Assembly (NCBI GenBank): GCA_016212095.1
Contig: JACRHH010000010.1
Coordinates: 1 to 64,000 of the forward strand
Direction of reading: 5' to 3'
Origin: Nitrospirota bacterium
GTDB taxonomy: Bacteria > Nitrospirota > Thermodesulfovibrionia > SZUA-242
DNA: 64,000 nt
The position numbers were made by a program, and so were the translations under genes. Of this stretch, positions 1-7,439 are shown piece by piece (within the stretch, counting starts at the first letter, position 1; every line of letters begins with the position of its first letter). Under the pieces are notes generated by a model, which was given only the letters and a program-made list of their open reading frames with translations, made no database searches and had not been told where the DNA came from.

Positions 1-1
1 A

Positions 2-213
2 CACGAGCATCCGTCGTACAACTCCTGCCGCGACAGGCACTGCCCGAAATGCCAGACATTGGCAAAAGAGCGATGGCTGAGCGACAGAAAAGCCGAACTT
101 CTGCCCGCGCCGTATTTTCACATAGTCTTCACCCTGCCGCATGAGCTGAACCCGTTAATTCTGCGCAACCGGCGCTTTATGCTTGCCAATTTGTTTGACG
201 CGGCAAGCGAAAC
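2..213 (+). pseudogene. IS91-family transposase fragment
   Basis: Frame 2 is open from the window edge and encodes the N-terminal part of an IS91/IS1294-type transposase. It has the zinc-binding motif CRDRHCPKCQ followed by the family-typical stretch FTLPHELNPLILRNRR. After LFDAASET (about 213) the reading frame passes directly into IS66 TnpB-like residues, so most of the transposase, including the catalytic tyrosine region, is missing. The 5' part lies outside the window. It is a dead remnant; the family call rests on the zinc motif and the FTLPHEL block. Confidence 0.8.
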
Positions 214-431
214 CATAAACGGGCTGTCGGCGCTGGTGGAGGGGCGATGGGCATGAATCCGTTTTCAGGCCTGTTTGTGTTCGGCAACCGATACCGGACG
301 ATGGTGAAGATTCTCTACTGGGACAGGAACGGTTTCTGCCTGTGGCAGAAGCGGCTTGAGAAACACCGGTTCCGCTGGCCTGAGCCATCGACGGATGTGG
401 TGGAGATGGATTCCCGCACCCTCGGCCGGCT
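214..431 (+). pseudogene. IS66-family TnpB remnant, frameshifted
   Basis: Residues INGLSALVEG in frame 2 (214-243) match the usual N-terminus of IS66 TnpB. The rest continues in frame 1 from 247 with GMNPFSGLFVFGNRYR, VKILYWDRNGFCLW and KRLEKHRFRWP, the hallmark TnpB blocks. The switch of frame near 243-247 is a frameshift, and similarity stops near EMDSRTLG (about 425). IS66 TnpB is a small accessory protein required with TnpC for transposition. The N-terminal junction with the IS91 piece shows a recombination or nested insertion followed by decay. Confidence 0.8.
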
Positions 432-551
432 TGCGGAAACGGGCGCGGCAAGCCCGGAAGGAAGCCGCTTCCGGCGCATCTGCCGCGTGTGGAGGTGCTT
501 CACGACATCGACGAATCCGAAAGGCTTTGCGCCTGCGGCGCGGCGAACTCC
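432..551 (+). pseudogene. IS66-family TnpC fragment
   Basis: Frame 3 encodes GRKPLPAHLPRVEVLHD and then ESERLCACGA, the N-terminal and zinc-finger-like region of the IS66 DDE transposase TnpC, followed by a stop at 549-551. The DDE core is absent. It lies in a different frame directly after the TnpB remnant, so internal deletion joined the two pieces. There is no terminal repeat or complete element here. This stretch was found by reading frame 3 by eye and is too short for normal gene callers. Confidence 0.75.
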
Positions 552-594
552 TGATAGTGTCAACAACAGTGGAATTGGCAGTGGCAACGAGCGC

Positions 595-846
595 TTATTG
601 GAGAAGCTTTACAAGCGCGGCGATGGCGGCGGCTTGGGCAACGAGCATGGCCGCAACCCATTTGATGATCTCGGAGGTTATTTCAGCCTTCGTTTTAGCA
701 AGGGCTTCATCAAGGTCTTTTTTTGTAACAAGCCGGTCTTCGACGACTTCCTTGAACACCTCGGCGAGTTCCCTCGCTGCCTTCTCGTCAAAGTTGGCGG
801 TTCTCAGGCGTTCGTAGAGTTTGAGAGTGTCGATGGCCGTTGTCAT
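595..846 (-). CDS. DUF1640/CCDC90-like small coiled-coil protein
   Basis: An 83-residue protein with the layout of small bacterial DUF1640/CCDC90-like proteins: an N-terminal IDTLKLYERLRTANF segment, an acidic helical stretch, the conserved TKKDLDEAL segment that starts a coiled coil, and one C-terminal membrane helix (about residues 63-82). Bacterial function is unknown; such proteins probably self-assemble and anchor to the inner membrane. A relative of the same length class lies at 9284-9535. It sits 66 bases after the MacB-type permease on the same strand and between that gene and the IS relic. Confidence 0.7.
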   Translation of the reverse strand: MTTAIDTLKLYERLRTANFDEKAARELAEVFKEVVEDRLVTKKDLDEALAKTKAEITSEIIKWVAAMLVAQAAAIAALVKLLQ

Positions 847-912
847 GATGGGAATTGTACCTTATGGGTACGCTTATGAATGAGTTCATCTTGAAGGCTG
901 TCCCGATTCCCT

Positions 913-2133
913 CTACTCCGCCCTCAGCGCCTCAACCGGATCGAAGTTAGCGGCCCGTCGGGCCGGAAGAATTCCGGCCATAAGGCCGATGACAACCGCC
1001 AGCGCCTCGGCTGCAACGGCGTATGACCACGGCGTTTTCACCGGCAGGGCCGGAAGCGCGGCGTGAAGCGCCTGCGCCCCGACGGCTCCCACAAACAGCC
1101 CGGCCAGTCCGCCGGCAGCCGCAAGCAGAATCGTCTCGCCAAGAAAAATAGCCAGAATGCTATGTTTCGTTGCGCCGAGCGCGCGCAGCAGCCCGATTTC
1201 GGCGGTTCGTTCGCGCACCGAGATTGTCATGATCGTAAGAATGCCCACGCCGCCCACGAAAAGCGATATTCCGCCAAGCGCTCCAACCGCGAAGGTGAGC
1301 ACGCCAAGCACCGAGCCAAGCACGTCCAGCATCTCCTGCTGGGTGACGATGGTGAAATCATCGCGCCCGTGGCGGGCCGTCAGAATGCGGCGCACGCTGC
1401 CCACAACCTCGTCCACCGGCGCGCCCTCGCGGTAGAGGATGTCTATTTCCATGAGGCCGGTGCGGTTGAAAAGCTCAAGGGCGCGGCCAGCCGGAATAAA
1501 CACCGAATCGTCAAGATCGATGCCCAGAAACTGGCCTTTGGGTTCCATCGAGCCGATCACGCGATAGCGGTCGCCGCCCACTCTAAGATGTGCGCCTATC
1601 GGGTTTTCGTTTCCGAAAAGCTCCGCCTTCATCTTGCTTCCTAGCACGGCGAAGGCGCGGGCCGCGCGCTGATCGTCGGGCGGCAGAAAGCGGCCTGTTG
1701 CCGGAAACGATGTGTACGCCGTTGGAAACTCCGGCCCCACGCCCATCACTATGCCGCGCCGCGATTTGCCGGCGGCCTTCATCTCGGCGTTGCCCTGCAC
1801 AAACGGAACAACAGCCTTGCCGTAGGCCACCTGTTTCATTGCGTCGGCGTCTTCCAGAGTGAGCGGGCGAACCGTGCCGATTACCCCAAGCGGCACTCCG
1901 TGGGTTGACGACTTGCCCGGATTCACGCCAACAAGGTTCGTGCCAAACTGGGTGAACTCCTTCAGAACGTATTGATGAATGCCCTCGCCGATGGAGGTAA
2001 GAAGCACAACCGCCGCGATACCGACCGCGATTCCGAGCGCTGTCAGGCCGCTTCGCAGGCGGTGCGCCAGAACGGCGGATGTGGAAAAACGTATGAGTTC
2101 GCGCGGTTGCATGATGATGACAATCATTATCAC
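913..2133 (-). CDS. MacB/FtsX-type ABC transporter permease (orphan)
   Basis: About 400 residues with one membrane helix near residues 25-45, a long extracytoplasmic MacB-type core (about 50-270), then three membrane helices of the FtsX domain (about 275-400) containing TAEIGLLRALGATK, the typical loop contacting the ATPase. Such permeases work as mechanotransmission exporters with a LolD/MacB-type ATPase and often a periplasmic adaptor. No ATPase or adaptor lies next to it; upstream is a toxin-antitoxin pair and downstream a transposon relic. A paralogue with full partners lies at 34886-36094. A GTG at 2133 has GGAAGAG 8 bases upstream; an in-frame ATG at 2112 is an alternative. Confidence 0.85.
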   Translation of the reverse strand: MIMIVIIMQPRELIRFSTSAVLAHRLRSGLTALGIAVGIAAVVLLTSIGEGIHQYVLKEFTQFGTNLVGVNPGKSSTHGVPLGVIGTVRPLTLEDADAMKQVAYGKAVVPFVQGNAEMKAAGKSRRGIVMGVGPEFPTAYTSFPATGRFLPPDDQRAARAFAVLGSKMKAELFGNENPIGAHLRVGGDRYRVIGSMEPKGQFLGIDLDDSVFIPAGRALELFNRTGLMEIDILYREGAPVDEVVGSVRRILTARHGRDDFTIVTQQEMLDVLGSVLGVLTFAVGALGGISLFVGGVGILTIMTISVRERTAEIGLLRALGATKHSILAIFLGETILLAAAGGLAGLFVGAVGAQALHAALPALPVKTPWSYAVAAEALAVVIGLMAGILPARRAANFDPVEALRAE

Positions 2134-2185
2134 ACAAAAGTCTCTTCCATTCGAACGCAGAGGGCGGAAGGCCGGGTTTCGCTGA

Positions 2186-2191
2186 TATAAT
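2186..2191 (+). promoter_or_regulatory. Candidate -10 box for brnT/brnA
   Basis: TATAAT lies 61 bases before the brnT start codon and precedes an AT-rich leader. No good -35 box is visible at the expected spacing, so this is a weak candidate. BrnT/BrnA modules are normally autorepressed by the antitoxin near such a promoter. Confidence 0.3.
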
Positions 2192-2251
2192 GTAAAAATT
2201 AAACGTACATTTTGGAGATCGGGCGTTGATCAAGGGCGCGGAGGACGACCA

Positions 2252-2548
2252 TTGACGGATTATGATTTTGAATGGGATCCGGGCAAGGCGAAAACAAACA
2301 TGCAAAAACATGGTGTCACGTTTGGTGAAGCAGCAACCGTCATGTGCGATCCTCGCGCCATGAATATGTATGATCCTGATCACAGCGAATCAGAAGATCG
2401 GTGGATGACTCTTGGACTATCCAGTTCAGGCAGGCTTCTGGTAGTCTGCCATACTTTCAACGAGAAGCCAGGAGCAGCGGTGACAATTCGCATTTACTTC
2501 GCTCGCCGTCCGACACCCATGGAAATCAAGAATTATGAAGGAGTTTAG
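2252..2548 (+). CDS. brnT: BrnT-family ribonuclease toxin
   Basis: A 98-residue BrnT toxin. The family signature is visible: FEWDPGKAKTNMQKHGVTF at residues 6-24, an acidic/arginine middle (SEDRWMTLG) and a C-terminal IRIYFARRPTPMEIKNYE. BrnT is a RelE-fold ribonuclease neutralised by BrnA. The start is TTG at 2252, preceded by GGAGG at 2240-2244. The gene overlaps or abuts its antitoxin in the usual toxin-first order. The conserved basic and aromatic positions appear intact, so the toxin is probably functional. It lies between divergent neighbours, as expected for a mobile module. Confidence 0.85.
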   Translation: MTDYDFEWDPGKAKTNMQKHGVTFGEAATVMCDPRAMNMYDPDHSESEDRWMTLGLSSSGRLLVVCHTFNEKPGAAVTIRIYFARRPTPMEIKNYEGV

Positions 2549-2549
2549 C

Positions 2550-2750
2550 ATGAGGGAAGAGTATGATTTTTCAAAAGCGGCGAGAGGTAAGCTATACAGG
2601 CCTGATACGAAGCTGAATTTGCCCGTATACCTTGACGATGAGGTAAAAGCGTTCATTCAGGCAATTGCGGAAAAACGCAACACCGACTTTTCCTCAGTCG
2701 TCAATCAATTGCTTCGAGGAGACATGCAGCTATTGGAAGCAATGAAATAA
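2550..2750 (+). CDS. brnA: BrnA-family antitoxin
   Basis: A 66-residue antitoxin starting MREEYDFSKAARGKLY, the usual BrnA opening, followed by a ribbon-helix-helix region (about 22-60: TKLNLPVYLDDEVKAFI). BrnA binds BrnT and represses the shared promoter. The ATG at 2550 follows GAAGGAG at 2536-2542 and begins one base after the brnT stop codon. A longer in-frame start at 2535 would overlap brnT and is less likely. Similar BrnA openings occur in the orphan gene at 31640. Confidence 0.8.
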   Translation: MREEYDFSKAARGKLYRPDTKLNLPVYLDDEVKAFIQAIAEKRNTDFSSVVNQLLRGDMQLLEAMK

Positions 2751-2843
2751 CTGCATCTATCCTCTGCGCTGACTTTTCGGAAGACGAAAAACCGGGGGAA
2801 GCTCAAACCTCAGGTTTGCCGAGACGTTCGGCGGAATAAGCCC

Positions 2844-3332
2844 TCACCTTGGCGGCTTTGCAAGCGCCGCCCTCACGCGGGATGAAACCGCGTTGATTTC
2901 ATCGCGTTCCATGACCGCAACCGCAAAAATTTTGTCGCCGCGTATGCCGTGGCGGCTGATCGTAGCATTCACGAGCGATTCGTCGGCGGCGGTTTTAACA
3001 ACCTGCGCCACGCGGCTGCGGCAAGCTTCCGTGTTTGATGCGCCTGACAAGCCTGATTCGCCGGAGCAGAACTCAACGAGCATGACATTTTCTATCCGGA
3101 CGCGAATCTGTCCGGCCAGATCGCGCCGGGCCTGAGACGCCGCCTTGCGCCGGGCGGCTTCCTCCCCGGCATTCGCGGCGGCGTCGCCAATTCCAACCAT
3201 CAATATTCCGGCGTCAAACTCGCGCCGCACGTCGCCATATGGATCGGCTGTCGCGCACGACGAAACCAGAATCAGCAGTGCAACCGGCAGCAAACGCTGA
3301 AGAATTTTATTCATACGCCACGCTTTGCCCAT
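2844..3332 (-). CDS. LPP20-like lipoprotein
   Basis: A 162-residue protein with a signal peptide ending in a lipobox (LVSSC, Cys at about residue 26). The mature part carries GIGDAAANAGEEAARRKAAS, the GxG-A-rich helix motif of LPP20/FlgT-N-like lipoproteins, then an IRVRIENVM strand and a conserved helix-strand repeat. The fold is a small alpha/beta domain of unknown biochemical role attached to the outer membrane. The start at 3332 has AAAGGA just upstream; a later ATG at 3314 would also keep the signal peptide. It follows the MFS transporter by 8 bases, so the two are likely co-transcribed. Confidence 0.65.
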   Translation of the reverse strand: MGKAWRMNKILQRLLPVALLILVSSCATADPYGDVRREFDAGILMVGIGDAAANAGEEAARRKAASQARRDLAGQIRVRIENVMLVEFCSGESGLSGASNTEACRSRVAQVVKTAADESLVNATISRHGIRGDKIFAVAVMERDEINAVSSRVRAALAKPPR

Positions 3333-3340
3333 CCTGTCCT

Positions 3341-4663
3341 TTACGCCTTCGCCGCCGCCTCCTGAAGCACTTTCGCCACTATTGCCCTCTTTTGTGACTT
3401 TTCGTCCTTAACCAGGAAGCTCAGTCCGACTCCCAGAAGCAGCATTATTCCGGCTACAAGAAACGATGCCGAAAACGTTCCGGTTCCGGCCACAAGCCGT
3501 TCCGACGCCTTGCTCATCACGAAGCCGCCCACTCCCCATGCCGTAAACAGAACACCGTAATTCACGCCGAAGTTTTTTATTCCCCACATGTCCTTGGCGA
3601 ACGACGGGAAGAGCGCCAGATTCGCGCCGTAGTTGAAGCCTATTGCGGCGGAGAGAAGCACAAGAAGCGCGGTTATCGCTGCCGATGCGCCGGATGCGCC
3701 TGTTATCGGAATTGCCGCGAACATCAGCACAGCCTGAATTGCGAACACGATGCCGAGCGTTTTGGCCCGGCCTATCTTGTCGGAAAGCGTGCCGGCGGCT
3801 ATGCGTCCGCCGGCATTGCCCACCGCAAGCATCACAACCGCAAGAAACGCGTTTTGGCCCATGCTCTTCTGCGCCATTCCGGCAACGCTTCCTATCACCA
3901 TCAAACCGGCTCCGGCTCCGATGAAATAGAGCAGCCACAGCATCCAGAACGACGACGTCCGCAGCATCTCGCCGGGGCCGGAGTTCACCTCAACGAACGT
4001 GGCGCGCGCCTGCGCGTTCAGTGGAGACGGCGAACGCCTGCATTCAAATCCCTGCGGAACATATCCGGGCGGCGGATTTACCAGAAACGTCGAAAGCAGG
4101 CAGACAACTATCGCAAACGCAATGCCGAAGAACATCATCGCGCCCTGCACGCCGTGCGAGGCGACAAGATATTTCGAAAGCGGCGCGATATAGACCGACG
4201 CAAGCCCGAACCCGGCAACAACAATGCCCGCGATCTTGCCGGTCTTGTTGGGGGGAAACCATTTTATGGCCGGCGGCGTTGCCGACGAGTAGCCAAACGC
4301 AATGCCGATTCCCGCAAGCACGCCGAAGCCGAGCACCCAGCTTGTGTAATCGGTGGTGCGCGATATCCAGAGCAGCCCTGCGCCAACCATAATGCCGCCA
4401 GTCGCCGCAGTAAGACGCGGGCCGAACTTGTCCTGACATCTGCCGGCCAGAATCATCGAGAAGGCGAACACCAGACAGCAGACCGCGTATGGATCGTTGA
4501 TGGATGCGGCGTCCCAGTTGAAAGCGCCCGCGCCGCCCTGCTCTATCGAATGCTTGATTGCGGCCTTGAAAATGCTCCAGGTGTAAAGCACTCCAAGCGC
4601 CAGGTTGATGCCGGTTGCCGCTGCGGTTACGGTGTAGCCCTTGTTTTCAGTAACTGTGTCCAT
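3341..4663 (-). CDS. MFS transporter, oxalate/formate antiporter (OFA) family
   Basis: A 440-residue, 12-helix major facilitator. The N-terminal half opens with GINLALGVLYTWSIF and contains GRCQDKFGPR (the loop 2-3 motif), GIGIAFGYSSATPPAIKWFP and an internal repeat GGRIAAGTLSDKIGR in the second half, all typical of the OFA branch. Members exchange small carboxylates such as oxalate, formate, pyruvate or lactate; the actual substrate cannot be read from the sequence. Start ATG at 4663 has GGGAGGG directly upstream. An 8-bp inverted repeat lies 46-63 bases upstream and could be an operator. Confidence 0.85.
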   Translation of the reverse strand: MDTVTENKGYTVTAAATGINLALGVLYTWSIFKAAIKHSIEQGGAGAFNWDAASINDPYAVCCLVFAFSMILAGRCQDKFGPRLTAATGGIMVGAGLLWISRTTDYTSWVLGFGVLAGIGIAFGYSSATPPAIKWFPPNKTGKIAGIVVAGFGLASVYIAPLSKYLVASHGVQGAMMFFGIAFAIVVCLLSTFLVNPPPGYVPQGFECRRSPSPLNAQARATFVEVNSGPGEMLRTSSFWMLWLLYFIGAGAGLMVIGSVAGMAQKSMGQNAFLAVVMLAVGNAGGRIAAGTLSDKIGRAKTLGIVFAIQAVLMFAAIPITGASGASAAITALLVLLSAAIGFNYGANLALFPSFAKDMWGIKNFGVNYGVLFTAWGVGGFVMSKASERLVAGTGTFSASFLVAGIMLLLGVGLSFLVKDEKSQKRAIVAKVLQEAAAKA

Positions 4664-4708
4664 TACCAGCCCTCCATCCCAGGATCTCAGGCGGGAACCA
4701 TTGCCGGC

Positions 4709-4726
4709 GATGAATCAGGATTCATC
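4709..4726. promoter_or_regulatory. Inverted repeat upstream of OFA transporter
   Basis: GATGAATC-AG-GATTCATC is a perfect 8-bp inverted repeat with a 2-base centre in the divergent spacer between the OFA transporter (starts 4663, minus) and the small gene at 4901 (plus). The size and position suit a dimeric regulator site. No regulator gene lies next to it, so the role is inferred only. Confidence 0.4.
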
Positions 4727-4900
4727 TGCCGATGGCCGCCCCGCGACGAATCCGGTCTTATCGGCGTATTGATCGAGGAATATAAGCGGCAGCCAGTTTT
4801 CGTAACGAAATCTTCACGAATCCTTAACCGCCACGTAACAAAGCTCCGGTATCATGCAACTGATTGAAAGAGACTGAATATACTTAAAAGGAGTTCAAGA

Positions 4901-5179
4901 ATGAATCCGGCAGCAATCATCAAAATCGAAAACGGTGTTGTATCAAGTGTTTACTCAACCCATCCCATGCAAGTTCTGATTGTTGACTACGACACGATCG
5001 AAGGCGGCGAAACCATTGAGGACAAGATGCGCAAAGCTGTGCATTACATGACGCCGGATACGTATGTGCGTCCGGAGATGCTCTATCATGTGGTGGAAAT
5101 GCTTGTGCTTGCGTGTCGGCGTCCGATGGACTCGGATGTATTGCCACGCATCAGGGACTGTTACGAGGTGGGGGCATGA
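4901..5179 (+). CDS. Small conserved protein of unknown function
   Basis: A 92-residue soluble protein. The N-terminal segment IIKIENGVVSSVYSTH and VLIVDYDTIEGG resembles a group of short proteins of unknown function often seen in accessory or phage-related DNA. The C-terminal half is helical and contains two cysteines, with no catalytic motif I recognise. The start is well supported by AAAGGAG 8 bases upstream of ATG 4901, and a strong hairpin follows the stop, so it is probably a single-gene transcript. Confidence 0.6.
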   Translation: MNPAAIIKIENGVVSSVYSTHPMQVLIVDYDTIEGGETIEDKMRKAVHYMTPDTYVRPEMLYHVVEMLVLACRRPMDSDVLPRIRDCYEVGA

Positions 5180-5183
5180 TCTG

Positions 5184-5210
5184 AACGGGGCCGGACAAAA
5201 CGGCCCCGTT
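5184..5210 (+). terminator. Hairpin terminator after the 4901 gene
   Basis: AACGGGGCCG and CGGCCCCGTT form a 10-bp stem around a 7-base loop, just after the stop codon at 5179. No long T-tract follows, so it may act in both directions between the convergent genes 4901 and 5249. Confidence 0.6.
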
Positions 5211-5220
5211 ACCGGTTTAT

Positions 5221-5247
5221 AAGGCGACGGCCCAAAGGGCCGCCTTT
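5221..5247 (-). terminator. Second hairpin, bulged stem
   Basis: AAGGCG-ACG-GCCC pairs with GGGC-CGCCTT around an AAA loop, with a short bulge. It lies two bases before the stop codon of the PEP-CTERM gene (5249, minus strand) and probably terminates that transcript. Confidence 0.5.
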
Positions 5248-5248
5248 G

Positions 5249-6061
5249 CTACTGAAGTCTGTTCATTCTCAGTCCGGAAGCAAAAAGCGCGAAGATTCCA
5301 AGCGCCCAGAGCAGCGCGGTGGCCGGTTCCGGAACAGGAGCCGGAAGCATCGTAAGCCTGAGATCGGCTGCGTCGTTGCCGCAGGTCTGGGTTAAATGCA
5401 CGTTGATGCTGTCAAGGCTTGCAGGATTGAAAAACGATGGAAGCGCAATTCTCGACTCGATGTAATACAGGCTGGACATGCCGGGCAGCTTTTCATAGAC
5501 AAAGCCGCTCCCAAGCCCCGTATTGCTTCCGGTCTTGATGTCTGACGGGCTGCTCTGCGGGAAATACGCCGCGGCAGTCCATGTGTCAACCTGCTTGAAC
5601 TTGCCTCTGTCGGTTCCGCGCGTTTCAAGGCCATATTCGTATTTTGAGGTGCTGCCGTCGAAGCTCAGGGCGATGTCGCCCAGATATTCCGTTCCGCCCC
5701 ATGTTGTCCCGTTCCATACGCCGCGCGAGCCTTCAGGCGGAGTGCCAAGAATCGAGGCAACATACATGAATGACTCATCGTAAGTGAAATAGAGCCCCTG
5801 AATGTCGAACGGATAACCGCCGTATCCTGGCCCGACATAGCCCCACGGGTCTTTCGCGCCCTTCTCCTCAACATACCAGACGCCGTTATTGTATCCGGAG
5901 ACCGGGGCGTTAACCGCGTCGGTGGTTGCAAAACCGTTCGTCTGATCGGTTATGCCCCAGTCGCCCACGCCGCCGCCAACCAGAATGCTTATCGCAGAGG
6001 CATCGCCAGCCGCCATCACCATCACGGCAATCGCTATTGCCCGGATAAATCGCTTTCGCAT
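5249..6061 (-). CDS. PEP-CTERM sorting-domain protein
   Basis: A roughly 270-residue exported protein. It begins with a signal peptide (MRKRFIRAIAIAVMVMAAG, cleaved near ASA). A long beta-rich, Gly/Tyr/Thr-rich middle follows. The C-terminus has the PEP-CTERM tripartite signal: VPEPAT, one membrane helix, and a short basic tail (RMNRLQ). Such proteins are processed by an exosortase and often occur with exopolysaccharide genes; no exosortase is visible in this window. The ATG at 6061 follows a GGGGG tract; an in-frame start at 6082 would add seven residues. Function of the middle part is unknown. Confidence 0.8.
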   Translation of the reverse strand: MRKRFIRAIAIAVMVMAAGDASAISILVGGGVGDWGITDQTNGFATTDAVNAPVSGYNNGVWYVEEKGAKDPWGYVGPGYGGYPFDIQGLYFTYDESFMYVASILGTPPEGSRGVWNGTTWGGTEYLGDIALSFDGSTSKYEYGLETRGTDRGKFKQVDTWTAAAYFPQSSPSDIKTGSNTGLGSGFVYEKLPGMSSLYYIESRIALPSFFNPASLDSINVHLTQTCGNDAADLRLTMLPAPVPEPATALLWALGIFALFASGLRMNRLQ

Positions 6062-6139
6062 AAATAACCCCCATCGCATCAAGGCTAATTCACATCCTGA
6101 CTTGATTATCGGAGGAAAGGGGCTGAAACTTGAATTTCA

Positions 6140-6162
6140 GCATTGATATAAGGCATTGATAT
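6140..6162. repeat. Short direct repeat in a divergent promoter region
   Basis: GCATTGATAT occurs at 6140-6149 and again at 6153-6162, 13 bases apart, next to a small hairpin (CTGAAA...TTTCAG, 6123-6140). The region separates the divergent PEP-CTERM and MFS genes. It may hold regulator sites; nothing more specific can be said. Confidence 0.3.
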
Positions 6163-6261
6163 TATTCGTTAATTATGCTTAAACCGGTTGACGCTAAAAC
6201 AATCTTGACTAAATCTGTATCATTGATACCTTTGCATCATGCGCCTCATGCAAAGGATGCC

Positions 6262-7434
6262 ATGAAACTGACGCCCTTCACGCTTCTATGCACAACGGGG
6301 CTTTTGGCGATATTCAGCTCCACCATATCGAAAAGCCCCGTATTGCCGCTATTCGCCTCGCATCTTGGAGCCGATCCCTCCGGAGTCGGCTTCGTGGCGG
6401 CTATTTCGGCGTTCACCGGCGTTCTGTTCAGCATTCCTGCGGGTCTGCTTGCAGACAGGTTCGGCAAGCGCAAAATGCTGCTTGCGTCGGCAGTCGTGTT
6501 TGCCGCAGTGCCGTTTTCATACCTTCCGGTGACGTCCGTCCCGCAGCTTGCCGCCGTAAGATTCGTTCACGGATTTGCCACCGCCATATTCATTCCGGTT
6601 GCGATGGCGCTGGTTTCCGATCTGTTTCACGCAGACCGGGGCGAAAAAATGGGCTGGTTTTCCACAGCAACGCTGCTTGGGCGATTCATGGCCCCGGTTG
6701 CTGGCGGCGCGATAATTGGCGCGTCGGCGCTAAATCCGGCTTCCGGCTTCAAAACCGTCTATCTTGTATGCGGCGCGGCTGGGGTTTCGGCGCTTCTGCT
6801 TTCGCTCCGGCTGCCGGATACCGGTTCAACTTCAGCCAAGCGATCGTGGACGGAAACATTCGACACGTTCAAGGCCGTGGCGTCGGACAGGCGGATAATC
6901 ATCACAAGCGCGGTTGAGGCGGCCATTCTGTTTGCATATGGAACGTTCGAGACTTTTCTGCCGCTCCACGCCAAAAGCGCCGGGATAAGCCCTTACCAGA
7001 TCGGCGCGCTTCTCTCTGCCCAGATCATCACGCTTGCGCTCTCGAAACCGCTCATGGGCGGTTTTTCCGACAGGCACGGCAGGCGTCCGCAGATTTTCTT
7101 CGGCGCGCTGATCGGGGCGATATGCATCGGCCTGTTTGCGGCCTTCGACTCATTTGCGATGATGCTGGCCATGAGCGTGGCGTTCGGCTTCAGCATCTCG
7201 GTGGTCACGTCAGCCACTTCGGCGCATATCGCGGACATCAGCAGACGCGAGGGCCGTGGCTCTGCGATGGGCATTCTGGGATCGATCATGGACATCGGCC
7301 ACACCACCGGGCCGCTGGCCGCCGGATTCGTGGCATCCTGGCGAGGCTATCCGGAAGCGTTTCTTGCGGCGGCTGCGGTGCTGCTAATCGCTGGAGTGGT
7401 CTTCGCCGGTCTGGTGGGGATGAGAAAGGGGTGA
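6262..7434 (+). CDS. MFS transporter (drug/sugar exporter type)
   Basis: About 390 residues and 12 predicted helices. The first half carries GLLADRFGKRKMLL, the motif A loop between helices 2 and 3, and the second half repeats it as MGGFSDRHGRRPQ. RFVHGFATAIFIPVAMALVSD resembles helix 4-5 of DHA1-type exporters. The substrate is not readable. I start it at ATG 6262 because AAAGGA lies just before it and the first helix follows directly; the longer open frame from 6175 would add 29 hydrophilic residues with no ribosome site. It stands alone and converges with the UbiD gene. Confidence 0.8.
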   Translation: MKLTPFTLLCTTGLLAIFSSTISKSPVLPLFASHLGADPSGVGFVAAISAFTGVLFSIPAGLLADRFGKRKMLLASAVVFAAVPFSYLPVTSVPQLAAVRFVHGFATAIFIPVAMALVSDLFHADRGEKMGWFSTATLLGRFMAPVAGGAIIGASALNPASGFKTVYLVCGAAGVSALLLSLRLPDTGSTSAKRSWTETFDTFKAVASDRRIIITSAVEAAILFAYGTFETFLPLHAKSAGISPYQIGALLSAQIITLALSKPLMGGFSDRHGRRPQIFFGALIGAICIGLFAAFDSFAMMLAMSVAFGFSISVVTSATSAHIADISRREGRGSAMGILGSIMDIGHTTGPLAAGFVASWRGYPEAFLAAAAVLLIAGVVFAGLVGMRKG

Positions 7435-7439
7435 AGCGG

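Noticed and set aside
1-551. Complete transposon
   Set aside because: Three fragments in three frames, with no intact transposase and no terminal repeats.
3854-4867. 337-codon plus-strand open frame opposite the OFA transporter
   Set aside because: It is antisense to a clear membrane protein, has Arg/His-rich composition without a domain, and no ribosome site; a shadow of GC-rich codon use.
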